From contig NC_088775.1 of the NCBI RefSeq assembly GCF_954871325.1, forward strand, positions 10,331,561-10,395,560: a stretch of DNA of 64,000 nucleotides, written 5' to 3'. Origin of the DNA: Gordionus sp. m RMFG-2023. Its lineage: Eukaryota; Nematomorpha; Gordioida; Chordodea; Parachordodidae. Of the stretch, positions 36,047-47,685 are shown one piece after another. The translations under genes were made by a program, and so were the position numbers. Within the stretch, counting starts at the first letter, position 1. Every line of letters begins with the position of its first letter. Under the pieces are notes generated by a model, which was given only the letters and a program-made list of their open reading frames with translations, did no database searches and was not told the DNA's origin.

Positions 36047-37706
36047 GGTTGCTGCTGTTTCTTTCGGGTTATTATTATTATTATTCTTTTCTTTTCTTTT
36101 TAAAATTATTTTACATTAATATTGGATTGGTTCGTTCTATTTCTGATTGGTTATTGTATTAATTTTAAATAAATATAAATTTTTTATGGGAAGTAGTTTT
36201 TTTTTAAAAAAAGGTTGTAAGATATATCTTAAATAAAAATAATCACTTCCGAGTTTTTGAATTTTTAAATTATTTATATAATTCTTAGTTCAGATTATTA
36301 TTAGAATATATATATATAAGGCTGTGCTGTGGTAGGATCTAAGAGCAAACTATAAAAGACATGGGGATCGAGATGTTATTTATGAATATCTTCTTGAATT
36401 TAGATATTTTCGAAAATTTTGATTATTAAATCGTTTTGATATTATTTATTCATTTTATAAATGATTGTTAAATTTTAATAATATATTTCAATTTGCGTTA
36501 TTTAATCTAATATTTTGATTTAATGAATAGAACTGCGTTTCAAATTGATAACCCCCAAAAATTTTATTTTATTAATGATTGTATAAATCATAATGCAATA
36601 TTTCAAAAAACTGCCTTTCATCTAAAATTCCCACCATCCCCCTAAAAAAATAACTTACCCATAGCCTTCCACCTTTAAAAAATTTGTAGAAAATGCTCCT
36701 ACCCCCCTCCCCTATCCCCTACATTATAAACACTATATGTGTTGTTAAATGGTTGTCAGACTCGGGATTTAGGTCTAAAAATTGACTAAACCAGCTCCGA
36801 GTACGAACCCTAAGCACATCCGCGGGGTTCAGTCCCGAAGTTCAGACTCCAGACACGAGGATCAGATGAATAATGTTATACCAAATATTTCGAATGAAAA
36901 TTATTTACAAAAAGTAAAGAAGCAGCAAAAATGACGTTTTATGGGGTTAGATAGTAAAACTTTGCAAGCAACTCAGCTTCGGGTTAAAAAAATTTTAATC
37001 GGGTCGACTTAGGACTTAAAAATATTAAAAAAATAGGATTGAAATGAGTTATTATGTTGGTTAACCGAGTGATTATTTGCAGCCATGGACTTTTGCAAGG
37101 ATTCGAATTATCATTTTTTAAATAGAGAATAAATTAGAATAGAATTTTTCTGAGATTAAGACAGACAATTAGTGTTAAATTTAAATTTATATTTTTAAAT
37201 TTAAATGCTAAAAGGAAGATGTTAGTGCATAGATAGATCTTGCTTGAAAATCTTCTTTAAACATTATTGTACAATCCTTAGAACAAGATTCCAAATTTTT
37301 AACGATTTAGAAAATATCCCTTAACATATATTTTTAATATATTTTATTTTTTTTAAAAAAAATATAAAAATAAACAAAAATACTGAATTTAATTTAAATA
37401 TGTTTTTTGTTCTTTATGACACATATTTTAGAAAAAATTATTTTAAAATATCTTAAATAAAAAATTATAACAAATTAACCAATCAGAAAAAGAACCAATC
37501 CAATATTAATATAAAAAAATAAACATAAAATAATAACATAAAAAAATAACATTTAAAAAATAACATTTAAAAAATAACATTTAAAAAATAACATTTAAAA
37601 AATAACATTTAAAAAATAACATTTAAAAAATAACATTTAAAAAATAACATTTAAAAAATAACATTTAAAAATAAGAATAATAAGCCCTTTGAAAGAAGCA
37701 GCAACC
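36047..37706. mobile_element. DNA transposon with GGTTGCTGCT ends and perfect 8-bp duplication
   Basis: Ends GGTTGCTGCTGTTTCTTTC and GAAAGAAGCAGCAACC are inverted copies. ATTAATTT flanks both sides exactly (36039-36046, 37707-37714). The inverted arms go on inward to a shared block (AATATTGGATTGGTTC, CTGATTGGTTA) but are spread apart on the right by a tandem TAACATTTAAAAAA array. The 8-bp duplication suggests hAT or P type. No transposase is visible. Confidence 0.75.
37545..37672. repeat. 14-bp tandem repeat TAACATTTAAAAAA
   Basis: About nine to ten near-identical units stand in a row inside the right arm of the 36047-37706 element. The left arm has only short ATT and TTTTC runs at the same place, so the array expanded after insertion. 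Confidence 0.85.
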
Positions 37707-38455
37707 ATTAATTTTATATTTTTATTCTTATTTTATATTGTATTTAAATGTGGATAAAATGGTTAGCAAAATTCAGAGTTGTTAAACCATACTCCGGGCT
37801 ACCGTTATGGCTATTTGTCAAAAAAAGTAGCGCGCTACCGCTAACTATCAAAAAAAGCAACGCGCTATTAGATACTATTTATATATGTGTACATTTGGTG
37901 TTAGTTTAGGTATGCAATAATTTTACTCGCGATTTTTGATGAATTAATAAAAAGTAAAAAAAATTATTTGAGAATTGAACATAATCTGGCTTTTTGCTAA
38001 ACTATGAATATAGTGGTAAAATGTTATTTTTAGAAATTAAAAAGTCCTAATAAATTGAGCAAACTGTCTAAGTTGTGCAAAAATCTTGGTCCCAACAGTT
38101 AATTAGACAGGGTTGGCTGTACTTAAATAAATATCTACTACGTCAAACCAATGGCATTTAACATATACTAATAATTAAATTTATTAAAAGTGTACAAACA
38201 TTGAAATAGCTGTAATCAATATTAATGGGGGTTTGAAAGACATTTCATATGATTTCAATTGGTGGACTTCTATTTATACATGTATTTTAATTTTTAATGA
38301 ATATCGGCAGTAATGTCATTCATATAAACTTATCACCATTGTTAATAAAAACTAATGAAGAATAAAAATAATATATCCTATTTTGTGTTTTTAAACGCTA
38401 CTGCGGGCTATCGCTACCGCTATCGTTTTTAAATGAGTAGCGCGCTATTAGCTAC

Positions 38456-38600
38456 TTTAAAAAAGGTAGCTAAAGTTACTTTTTAAAAAAATAGCTAAAG
38501 TTACTTTTTAAAAAAAGTAGCTAAAGTTACTCTAAAAAAAGTAGCTAAAGTTACTCTAAAAAAAGTAGCTAAAGTTACTTTTAAAAAAAGTTGCTAAAGT
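38456..38600. repeat. About 25-bp tandem repeat in the outer hAT
   Basis: The unit GTAGCTAAAGTTACTTTTTA, followed by a run of A, is repeated about five times. It lies just inside the left end of the outer hAT and holds the GTAGC word common to both hAT ends, so it may be an amplified subterminal transposase-binding repeat. Confidence 0.75.
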
Positions 38601-40529
38601 TTTTTGATTTTTTTTTAAAATATTTTTTACGTAACTTTATTTCCACAAATAAAATATTGGTATAATAACATGACTATAATTTGTTACATATATATATATG
38701 TCGTATTGGGATATGGAATCATGTGGGATTCGGAATCCCAACGTGGGGATTCAAGATCTTGAATCCCCACGTTTTATTCGGGATCTTTTTTTTTAAAATA
38801 TTTAAAAAATATTCCGAATCCCCATGAAAAAAAATAAATAATATAATTACTTTTTCTTCTCTTTTTTTGCGGCTGGCACCATATAATTAAAAGGCCAAAA
38901 TAAGGGATTTAAAAAGAGAATTTAAAAAAAAGTAAATAGTATAAAATTAAGGCATATAATAAATCGTATCAGGTCAATTCAGCGAAACTTTTATCGCGAA
39001 ACACTTTTTCGCGAAACTTTTATCGCGAATGTCGTTTATCGCGAATGTCGTTTATCGCGAAGGAATTTCATAGCGAAGACAATATCGCGAACTTATTATC
39101 GCGAATTTATTTCCGCGAAACCTTGACCGCGAATACTTTATAGCGAATACATTATAGCGAAACTTTGATCGCGAACTCGTTATAGCGAATTTATTTCCGC
39201 GAAACCTTAACCACGAATACTTTATAGCGAATACATTTTAGCGAAACTTTGATCGCGAACTCATTATAGCGAATTTATTTCCGCGAAACTTTAACCGCGA
39301 ATACTTTATAGCGAATACATTATAGCGAAACTTTGATCGCGAACTCATTATCGCGAATTTATTTCCGCGAAACCTAAACCGCGAATACTTTAGAGCGAAT
39401 AAATTTTAGCGAACGCCAACTCTTTATAGCGAATTTTCTACCGCGAATGTATGTGCGCGAAATTATTATAGCGAGCGCATGACCGAAAATTACGAATTCA
39501 TTTTAAGTGAAATTGATATATTCAATATCAATTTACCAACCGAAGTTTCTTAAATCATAAACGCGAATGTTTTAAGAATATTTTATTACGTATTGTTTAT
39601 TTAATAAGCATGTAACATTTATCTGATGTGATACAAAATACATTACTCTTTCAGGTCTCACTCACTCATGGTTGTAAGTATGGAGGGGACATTTTGGGTT
39701 AAGTTTTTACCAGAGTAAGTTAACCCGCCCCCCCCCCCCCGTGTGCTTTATGTCATTTAAAGAAAATTTTCTGATATACCTTTTTCCCAATCTAGATGAA
39801 AAATTATATAGAGAGCTAAGAATTTTTTATTGATTTTCTCAGATTATTTTTAAAAATTATAGAAGATTTCACTGATAATTAATGCCTACTAATTATAATT
39901 TTTAGATAATGCACATCGATATAACTTTCTGATATAATAGTAACTAATTTATTTGAATATTTTGACCTCTCCTTTTTCTTCTTTTCGCATTTTAATAAAT
40001 AGAAATAACTGAAAAGTTATAATTATCAAAAAAAAAATTCAAAATATTCTATTGGATTACATTGTAATATTTATGAAGAATAAATTATGGAAATAAATCA
40101 TTAGATCTAGTTATTTTAGTTTTTTATTTTTGCTGATTTCACAAGTCTAACTAAACAATATAAAAATTAAAAAAACGTATAATAGTTTTCATCATTTTAT
40201 AAAATAATACCAGTTCAATTTAAATCAGGCGTTTTTATGAAAACACCGCTAAACGCTCCTTCTCAATTTGTAAGCACTTTTACTCATTTTTTCTAATAAA
40301 ATGGAATTAAAATAAATTAGGATTTTTTGAAAATAAATAGAAAATGTTCCAAATCAAGAAAATAAAGATATTCCAATATCAGGAAGGCTTATATTTACAT
40401 TTTTATTTAATTCTTTCATAATATTCGAATTTCTTTAAATATCATGTTTAAGATATTTATATCTATAATTACCATAATAATTTGATAATTCTGAGCAATT
40501 TCTATATCGCTTCAACTTGTGTATCAGAA

Positions 40530-41847
40530 CAGTGGCATAGACAGGATTTATATAATTAATATCATCGCTGTTAAATTTGGCGACTGTATAGTTCTACGAA
40601 CTAATTGTAAATTATATCAATATTTCTTGCTTTATTAGTACCAATTGAGTACTTAAACGAGTATAATAGCTAGTAAAAGGAAAAAAACTATTAGTAACAA
40701 AATTTTGGCAAATCTATGGTTTAAGCGACTGAAATAATTTATTCCGAAAATTTTATCGATGTTCCTTATTAATTATAATTTAATTCGTTTAGACAGTATA
40801 AAGAAAAAGTTTATTAGCAAAATAAGAAAAATTGCCTAATTCAGGCATTATTGATAGAATGGGAAATAGCTGGTTTGCGCTAATATTTATTAATTCTTCA
40901 GTCATTTTTTTCACACACAAAAAGGCAACCGTGCTATAAGAAAAATAAAATCTATATCACCCATTAAAGCGTAAAATCAACCAAATTTCTGGAAGCAATA
41001 AATCTGGAACTTAAATCAATAATTATTACATTGATTCTTCAATTCATTTGGTAGATAGTTTTTACTGACAAAATAAGATAAAATTGCTAAGATTAACAAC
41101 ATGCGAAAACAAACAAATATTTTTGGGTAAGCTCTACTATATGAAATGCCAGATTATTACTTAGTATTACATCAATCAGTTTTTCCAGTCAATAAGTTTT
41201 AATAAGCGAAATAGACAATAGCAAACCTTTAAGTATGAACCAAAAAGTATTAGGATTTCAAAAATTTGAAACATTATAAGATTAAACAAAGAATCTAAAG
41301 AAAGCAATTATAATAAAAAAAATTAAATGAAATATCTTAAAAAAATATTACTATATTTATTTATAAAATCAACTTTTTTCCTATTTCAAAATATGAGGAT
41401 TTAAAGATACTCGATATTTTAGCCAAAAGAAAATTAAGCTTGGAAACTTTTCCGACAGATGACATAACTTGCGGCAACTTTGGAAAAGTTATATCAAAAT
41501 GAGAAGGATTGGTTATGGTAAAATTTAAAACAATTAGGATAGCTAATTATTTTCATCAAGTGAATAGGTTGAGCTATTGTTTAATAACGTAATATTAAGT
41601 GCGCTTAACCTCTCTGAGAAGCATTCCGTTTTATAATTATAATTTGTAAAAAAAATTGTGAAAATGGATTATAAAATAAAATGATGGTATTGTTTATTCC
41701 TAGATTTGTAAGATTTTTTTTTGTTGTTTTTTAAATAAGAATTTTCTTTAGACTATGGAAGGAGTTTTATCAATTTACAAGAAAGTTGTCATTAATCATA
41801 TTTCCCAGTGAGGGAGGTTTAGCTCTTCCCCTTTGTCTACGCCACTG
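40530..41847. mobile_element. Non-autonomous element with CAGTGGCGTAGACA ends
   Basis: Ends CAGTGGCATAGACAGG and TTTGTCTACGCCACTG are inverted copies. The flanks ATCAGAAC and TTCAGAAC match at 7 of 8 if the first C is shared with the left end. This suggests hAT. It lies inside the Mutator-like element and has no coding frame. Confidence 0.7.
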
Positions 41848-43643
41848 TTCAGAACACTTATTTAAAAACGATTTTATAAACTGTAAAATCCAAGCTGATA
41901 ATAGTTATTTTTACCATATTCTCCATAATTAATATAAATCGTTTATAATTACATTAGCATTTTAATTATTTCATCTAAAACCGCATACAATTAAAATAAA
42001 GCCTAGCGAAGAATGATTTTAAAATTATTGGTGGATGTTTTAGAGAAAATAACTCAAAATTCCTATAAGTTCTTTGTAATAAGTGAAAAGGTAAGACATC
42101 TCATATACATTTCTTACGTAAATTTCTTAAATCTAGTTTTCATAAAAAAATTTATATTTATTATTATTCAGCGAGATTTTTTAATTTTTAATGCCACTCT
42201 TCGCGGGTAAATAAAAATATTTTTTAAAAAAAAACCAAAAAAAATGATGTATTTTAATTTTAATTTTATTTTTATTATTCATGACATGAAGCCACCTAAG
42301 CTCAATTACATTGTTATCAAATCAAATGAGAATATAGTATATTTAAAAAAGTTAACAAAATGCAAATATTTAAATAATTATGAACCTTAAGGAATTTTAG
42401 AGCTATAATATAACAAAATTAATTCAAGCAATTTTTTTTCCATCGTAACTTGAACTGCGAACTCATTAGAGGAGCATCATTGAAATTAGAGGGGGGGATA
42501 GTTAGTTATGAAATAATTATCATTATTTGAATAAAATTGGAAAGGGATGAATTGTATTTTCTTTTTTTAATTATTTTTATTTGGTAGGTGGTTAAAAGTT
42601 TTGAGAGGGTTGATATCATTTATAGATATGTATACAAGCCCCTGATTATATTCTCCACAGTCCTTTTCTTAAGTTAAAATAGGAAATGGTATAGCGTATT
42701 ATCTTATTTTAATAGATCCCTTTAGGCCATATTTTTTGATATCTAATTCACATTTAGAATAAATATCCTTACAAAATAAATCTAATTATAAAAAGTTTTT
42801 TAAAAAATGATTTTTTTATTTATTGAATATGTGAAGGAAAAAGTAGAGCATTGTGAGTCGGTATGTAGCTTGCTAAATTTTATACCAAAGTAGACCTTCC
42901 TATATTTTTGTCACAAAAAATAATGCAAATATAAAAAATTTGAGCCTATAATATAAAAACAAACAAAATTTTTATTATTGTATTTTATAAGACTCTGAAA
43001 TAAAGAGGAAAGAATGGCGAAAATATTTATAATTTATAACCAAGGGAATGGCACCAGCCAGAAGAGAAAATTTTTTTTTTTAAATTTCGGCAATACTTTT
43101 TTTTTAATAGTTATATAATTTATCAATTATGTCATTAATTATTTGTTAATTTTTATAAGTGTGGCTATATTTTTATTATATAAAATTATTTATTCAATAA
43201 GAACCCAAATCAAAATATTATATTTAAATTAATTGAGATTCATGGCGAGATATTATACTAAATCACGCCCCCCCCCTTCTCAAATAAACAGAAAAGATAA
43301 AAAGATATCTATAATGATCGTAAAATATAACTTGAAATATTTTGATCACCACCTGTAGTATGCCTAATTCTCTTATTATATTACATACTTCATTAAATTC
43401 ACTATGAGTAAAATGCTCTCCTTAATATTAGGAACTCAATAAATAGCAGTATTGTGATCACATGTATTTATATCGTTTTTTCTTTTTCAAACATATTTTT
43501 ATATTCAGATCTTATAGAATATTTGACTATATGACCAGGTCAAATATTCCCCCTTGACCCGTCAAAATCTAGTCATTTGACTGGTCAATTGACTGACTGC
43601 TAACCCTGCCAAAATTGATTGTTAAATTTATAAATATTAGGTC

Positions 43644-43863
43644 TAGTGTTGTTAAACGGCTCATTTTGAGCCGATTTTTAAAAACGGCTAACTCAATATT
43701 TTAGCCAGAAAATATTGCCTAAGCCTTGAGATTTTTTAATAGATGTTCAAACCTTTTTCCTTCTACAAACAAAATCTTCAGTCTTGCTTAATATTATTCA
43801 GGATGAAATATTGAGTTAGTCGTTTTTAAAAATCGGCTCAAAAAGAGCCGTTTAACAACACTA
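43644..43863. mobile_element. hAT-like MITE, TAGTGTTGTTAAA family, perfect 8-bp duplication
   Basis: Ends TAGTGTTGTTAAACGGCTC and GAGCCGTTTAACAACACTA are perfect inverted copies. ATTAGGTC flanks both sides exactly (43636-43643, 43864-43871). The interior matches the copies at 23228 and 58670 (CTCAATATTTTAG, CCTAAGCCTTGAG). It sits in the interior of the Mutator-like element and looks the youngest of its family here. Confidence 0.9.
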
Positions 43864-45433
43864 ATTAGGTCATCAGACATTAAATAGGAATGCTACCCAG
43901 ATATCAATTTCGCCAGTAAATATCAAGATTTAACTAATAAACTCAATGATTAATATATTGATAAAGCTGAGTTCCTTGTGCGCAATTATTATAAAATAAG
44001 AACTTCGAAGAAAAGGATAGGATAGCGAAAAAGTATATTTCAATAACAAATTTCATAAACCAGATCTAAGTTTATTAATCATTATATAAATTTTTTAAGG
44101 TTAAAAGAAAATTACAAACTATCATTGTGAATCAATCTTCAACCTATTTTAAAAAAATATTATTCAAATAATTTAATTATAAAAAAGTGATTCAAAATAA
44201 ATTAGTCATTATTAGCAATTATCGCGATATTAAATTCTCTATCGCGATATATGTTTCGCGATAATAACTTCGCTATAAAATTTTCGCGATTATTGATTCG
44301 CGATTAAAGTTTCGCAGTAATGTATTCGCTTTAAAGGTTTCGCGATAAAGATTTCGCTATAAAATTTTCGCGATTATTGATTCGCGATAAAAGTTTCGCT
44401 GTAATGTATTCGCATTAAAGGTTTCGCGATAAAGGTTTCGCTATAAAAAATTCGCGATATTTGTTTCGCGATATTGTATTCGCGGTAATGTATTCGCTAT
44501 AAAGGTTTCGCGATAAAGGTTTCGCTATAAAAAATTCGCGATATTTGTTTCGCGATATTGCATTCGCGGAATAGTATTCGCTATTATGGATTCGCGATAA
44601 AAGTTTCGCTATAAAATCCATTCGCGATAAAAGTTTCGCTGAATTGACATGGAACCATAATAAATGAAAAGGGATATGAGGTTAAGACATTTTTGTTTTA
44701 AAAAATATTAAAATATATTACTTTTTCTTCTCTTTTTTTGCAGCTAGAACCATATAATTAAAAGGCCAAAATAAGGGATTTAAAAAGAGAATTTAAAAAA
44801 AAGTAAATAGTATAAAATTAAGGCATATAATGAATGAAAAGTGATGAGGTTAAGACTTTTTTGTTTTAAAAAATATTGAAAAATATATTTAAAAAAATTT
44901 GAATTATTGCAACAATTATTCAATGCAATATGGCATTTCGTTGAACATTTAAGCAGGGACCGAACCGTTATTTGTAACGGTTCAGTTTGGTTACGGTTCA
45001 ATTATATAAAAAATTATAATGGTTACGTTTTGGTTACGGTTCTTGAGAAGAAATTTATGGTTCATCTAATTATAAAGGTTTATAAAGGTTCATTACGGTT
45101 AGAAATTTTTTTTTATTGAAGCAACACCATCTTCTAAATTTTTATTCTATGAATTATATATAAAAAAAATATATAAGATTCAAAATAACTCATTTTAAAT
45201 ATATTATTTGAACTTATAAGTAATATATTTTCAAGTATAAATGGATTCCTTTTTGTTCGTTGTGACGATAACACAAATTTTAGCCCCGAAAAAGCCCTTT
45301 CCACAGAAACTTGTGTTGCGGGAACCGCCAGTACTATAAGAGCACGTTTATATAATTCTGAATATTTAAATATTTCCATTTCTAAAATATAAATTGAACC
45401 GGTTTAACGGTTTTTTATAAAGGTTCTTTTTAC

Positions 45434-46530
45434 TCAGAGTTGTTAAGGAGCGCCGCTACATTTTTCTAAAAACACCTGGAGTGCCCCTCCTTTTTAAAAT
45501 TGGGAAGCGGGACCGGGAGCTAGCTCCTTTTAGGGCTGGAGTGGAGGAGTGCCGCTCCACCGCTCCTTTAAATTTAATGTATAAATTAAATTATTTTTTA
45601 AATATTAATAATATTTCTTAATTAAAATTCAATAAAAATGAAATTTTATTTAATTTAAATTTATCTATTATTAAATGTTTAGCTGAGTATTATATTGGTT
45701 TTTCATCTAATCATTTTAAATATTAAACATCAAGTTTTCCTTTTTATATTGAAAATTTTTTGGAAAATCTTGTAAGTCATATTAATATTCATTTTATAGA
45801 TAAATAATAAAAAATAGTTTTAGATATTATGGATTTAGAGATCATAGATGAAGAAATCGAATTTCCATTTCCATCATTTTAAACTTCTAAAAGATGTTGA
45901 TCCAAATGATCAAACAAATTTAAGGGCAAAATGTCTTTTGTGTTTAAATAAAACTATTTAATATTCAAAAGTGAGCAGCTTCAATCTAAAAAAGCATCTA
46001 AAAGTAAAAAATCTTTCTTTTAAATACAAATTGATTTGGAAGATTTTTTTGGATTCCATGATATTGATCATTAGGAAGATAATATATTGGACAAATATTT
46101 TTTAAAATACCAAAATTACTATTTTTAATAAATTCCCTGAATTAAAAAATATCTTTATAAAATACAATACCCCGCTTCCCTCTAGTGCTACTGTGGAGTG
46201 CCTATTTAGTATTGCAAAACAGGTATTAGGGGAGAGGCGTGGATGTTTGTTAGATTCTAATTTAGAAAATTTATTACTTTTAAAAGCTAATAAAAGGTTA
46301 TAAATATTTTGTTAGATCATTTAATATAAATAAAGCTTTTTGATAAAAAAAATATGATTTTGTTTTGTATACCTTCTAAAAAAATGAAAATCAAAGGAGC
46401 GGTTATGGAGTGGGTCTCCATTACTTGGAGCGGGAGCTAGCTCCTTTTAAATATGGGAGCGGGAGCTAGCTCCTTTTGAGAAATTAGGAGCGGGAGCTGG
46501 AGCTATACTTTTAAAAAGGAGCGTTTCCTT
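45434..46530 (+). mobile_element. Internally shortened hAT with BED-finger and dimer-domain relics
   Basis: The left end is CAGAGTTGTTAAGGAGCG, followed by repeated GGAGCGGGAGCTAGCTCC words. The same words return inverted near 46400-46520, but the right end itself is worn and I cannot place it exactly. Between them, plus-strand relics read KCLLCLNKTI then SSFNLKKHLK (BED zinc finger, about 45925-46010) and NIFIKYNTPLPSS then VECLFSIAKQ (hAT C-terminal dimer region, about 46150-46240). The middle of the transposase is missing, as expected of a MITE in the making. Confidence 0.65.
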
Positions 46531-46844
46531 CAAAAAATAATTATATCGGTTCGGTTACAGTATGGTTCAGATATTTATAACAAAAATATATTTTTTAAAA
46601 AAAAATATATAAGGAGATTTGGAGGTTAGGGTCCACTAGATCGTATGAACATTTGTGAAAAAACGTCAAATGACCTAAAATGGCCACAAATATATTTGAA
46701 GCGATTATAAAATTGTATAATTTTGAAACGTTGTAACAGATTTGGCAAATAAATTAAAAAATGCTTTTTATTTTAAATTAAATTTAAATGGCTAAATGGT
46801 AATTAATATTTATATTAATACAAGAACAGTATATATTAAAAAAT

Positions 46845-47685
46845 AAATAGCAGATAATTTACAATATTTTAGCAAACTCATAATGCTCTAGATCCATTAA
46901 TATATAATAGACAGCACAATTGTATTATAAATATATCTTTGACATAACATCATTAAAATTTATATGAAATATCTCATAATAAAATTTTTAATTAATATAT
47001 AAAAATGCAATCTCTTTTTTTTGCATGATAATGTATATATTGAATTAAATTTTTGTTAGAATAGATAATATTATTGTTGTATTTTGATTTGATCAAACTA
47101 TATTGAACCATTTGATTATTAGAATTTGTATAATAGCTTTGTTTAAAAATGATATAAATAGCAGATAATTTACAATATTTTAGCAAACTCTTTATTATAA
47201 ATATATCTTTGATATAACATTATTAAAATTTATATGAAATATCTCATAATAAAATTTTTAGTTAATATATAAAAATGCAATTTCTTTTTTTTGCATGATA
47301 ATGTATAAATTGAATTAAATTTTTGTTAGAATAGATAATATTATTGTTGTATTTTGATTTGATCAAACTATATTGAACCATTTGATTATTAGAATTTGAA
47401 TAATAGCTTTGTTTAAAAATGATATAAATAGCAGATAATTTACAATATTTTAGCAAACTCTTTATTATAAATATATCTTTGATATAACATTATTAAAATT
47501 TATATGAAATATCTCATAATAAAAATTTTAATTAATATATAAAAATGCAATCTCTTTTTTTTGCATGATAATGTATAAATTGAATTAAAATTTTGTTAGA
47601 ATAAATAATATTATTGTTGTATTTTGATTTAATCAAACTATATTGAACCATTTGATTATTAGAATTTGAATAATAGCTTTGTTTA
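46845..47685. repeat. Three-copy 270-bp tandem repeat
   Basis: Three nearly identical units begin at AAATAGCAGATAATTT (46845, 47157, 47427). The spacing is 312 and then 270 bp, because the first unit has about 42 extra bases. High similarity points to recent duplication. Each unit contains a short minus-strand frame that repeats with it; these are by-products and not genes. Confidence 0.9.

Larger units (their letters stand above)
38965..44656. mobile_element. Mutator-like element with GCGA-repeat arms and 9-bp duplication
   Basis: ATAATAAAT flanks both sides exactly (38956-38964, 44657-44665), and joining the flanks restores the arm sequence of the host hAT. The ends CAGGTCAATTCAGCGAAAC and GTTTCGCTGAATTGAC are inverted. 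Inside them, arms of about 510 bp (left) and 430 bp (right) consist of short units such as TATAGCGAA, TATCGCGAA and TTCCGCGAAA every 15-20 bases, inverted on the right. On the left they form a higher-order unit of about 110 bp repeated some three times. A 9-bp duplication with long arms is typical of Mutator elements. No transposase is seen, so it is non-autonomous. Confidence 0.8.

Noticed and set aside
38970-39480. CRISPR-like array
   Set aside because: The GCGA units are short, irregularly spaced and have no unique spacers. They form the inverted arms of a eukaryotic transposon with a 9-bp duplication.
44415-44621. Repeat-protein gene on the minus strand
   Set aside because: The frame (ISRNKYREFF units) is produced by the GCGA repeat array and mirrors its period; there is no independent sign of coding.
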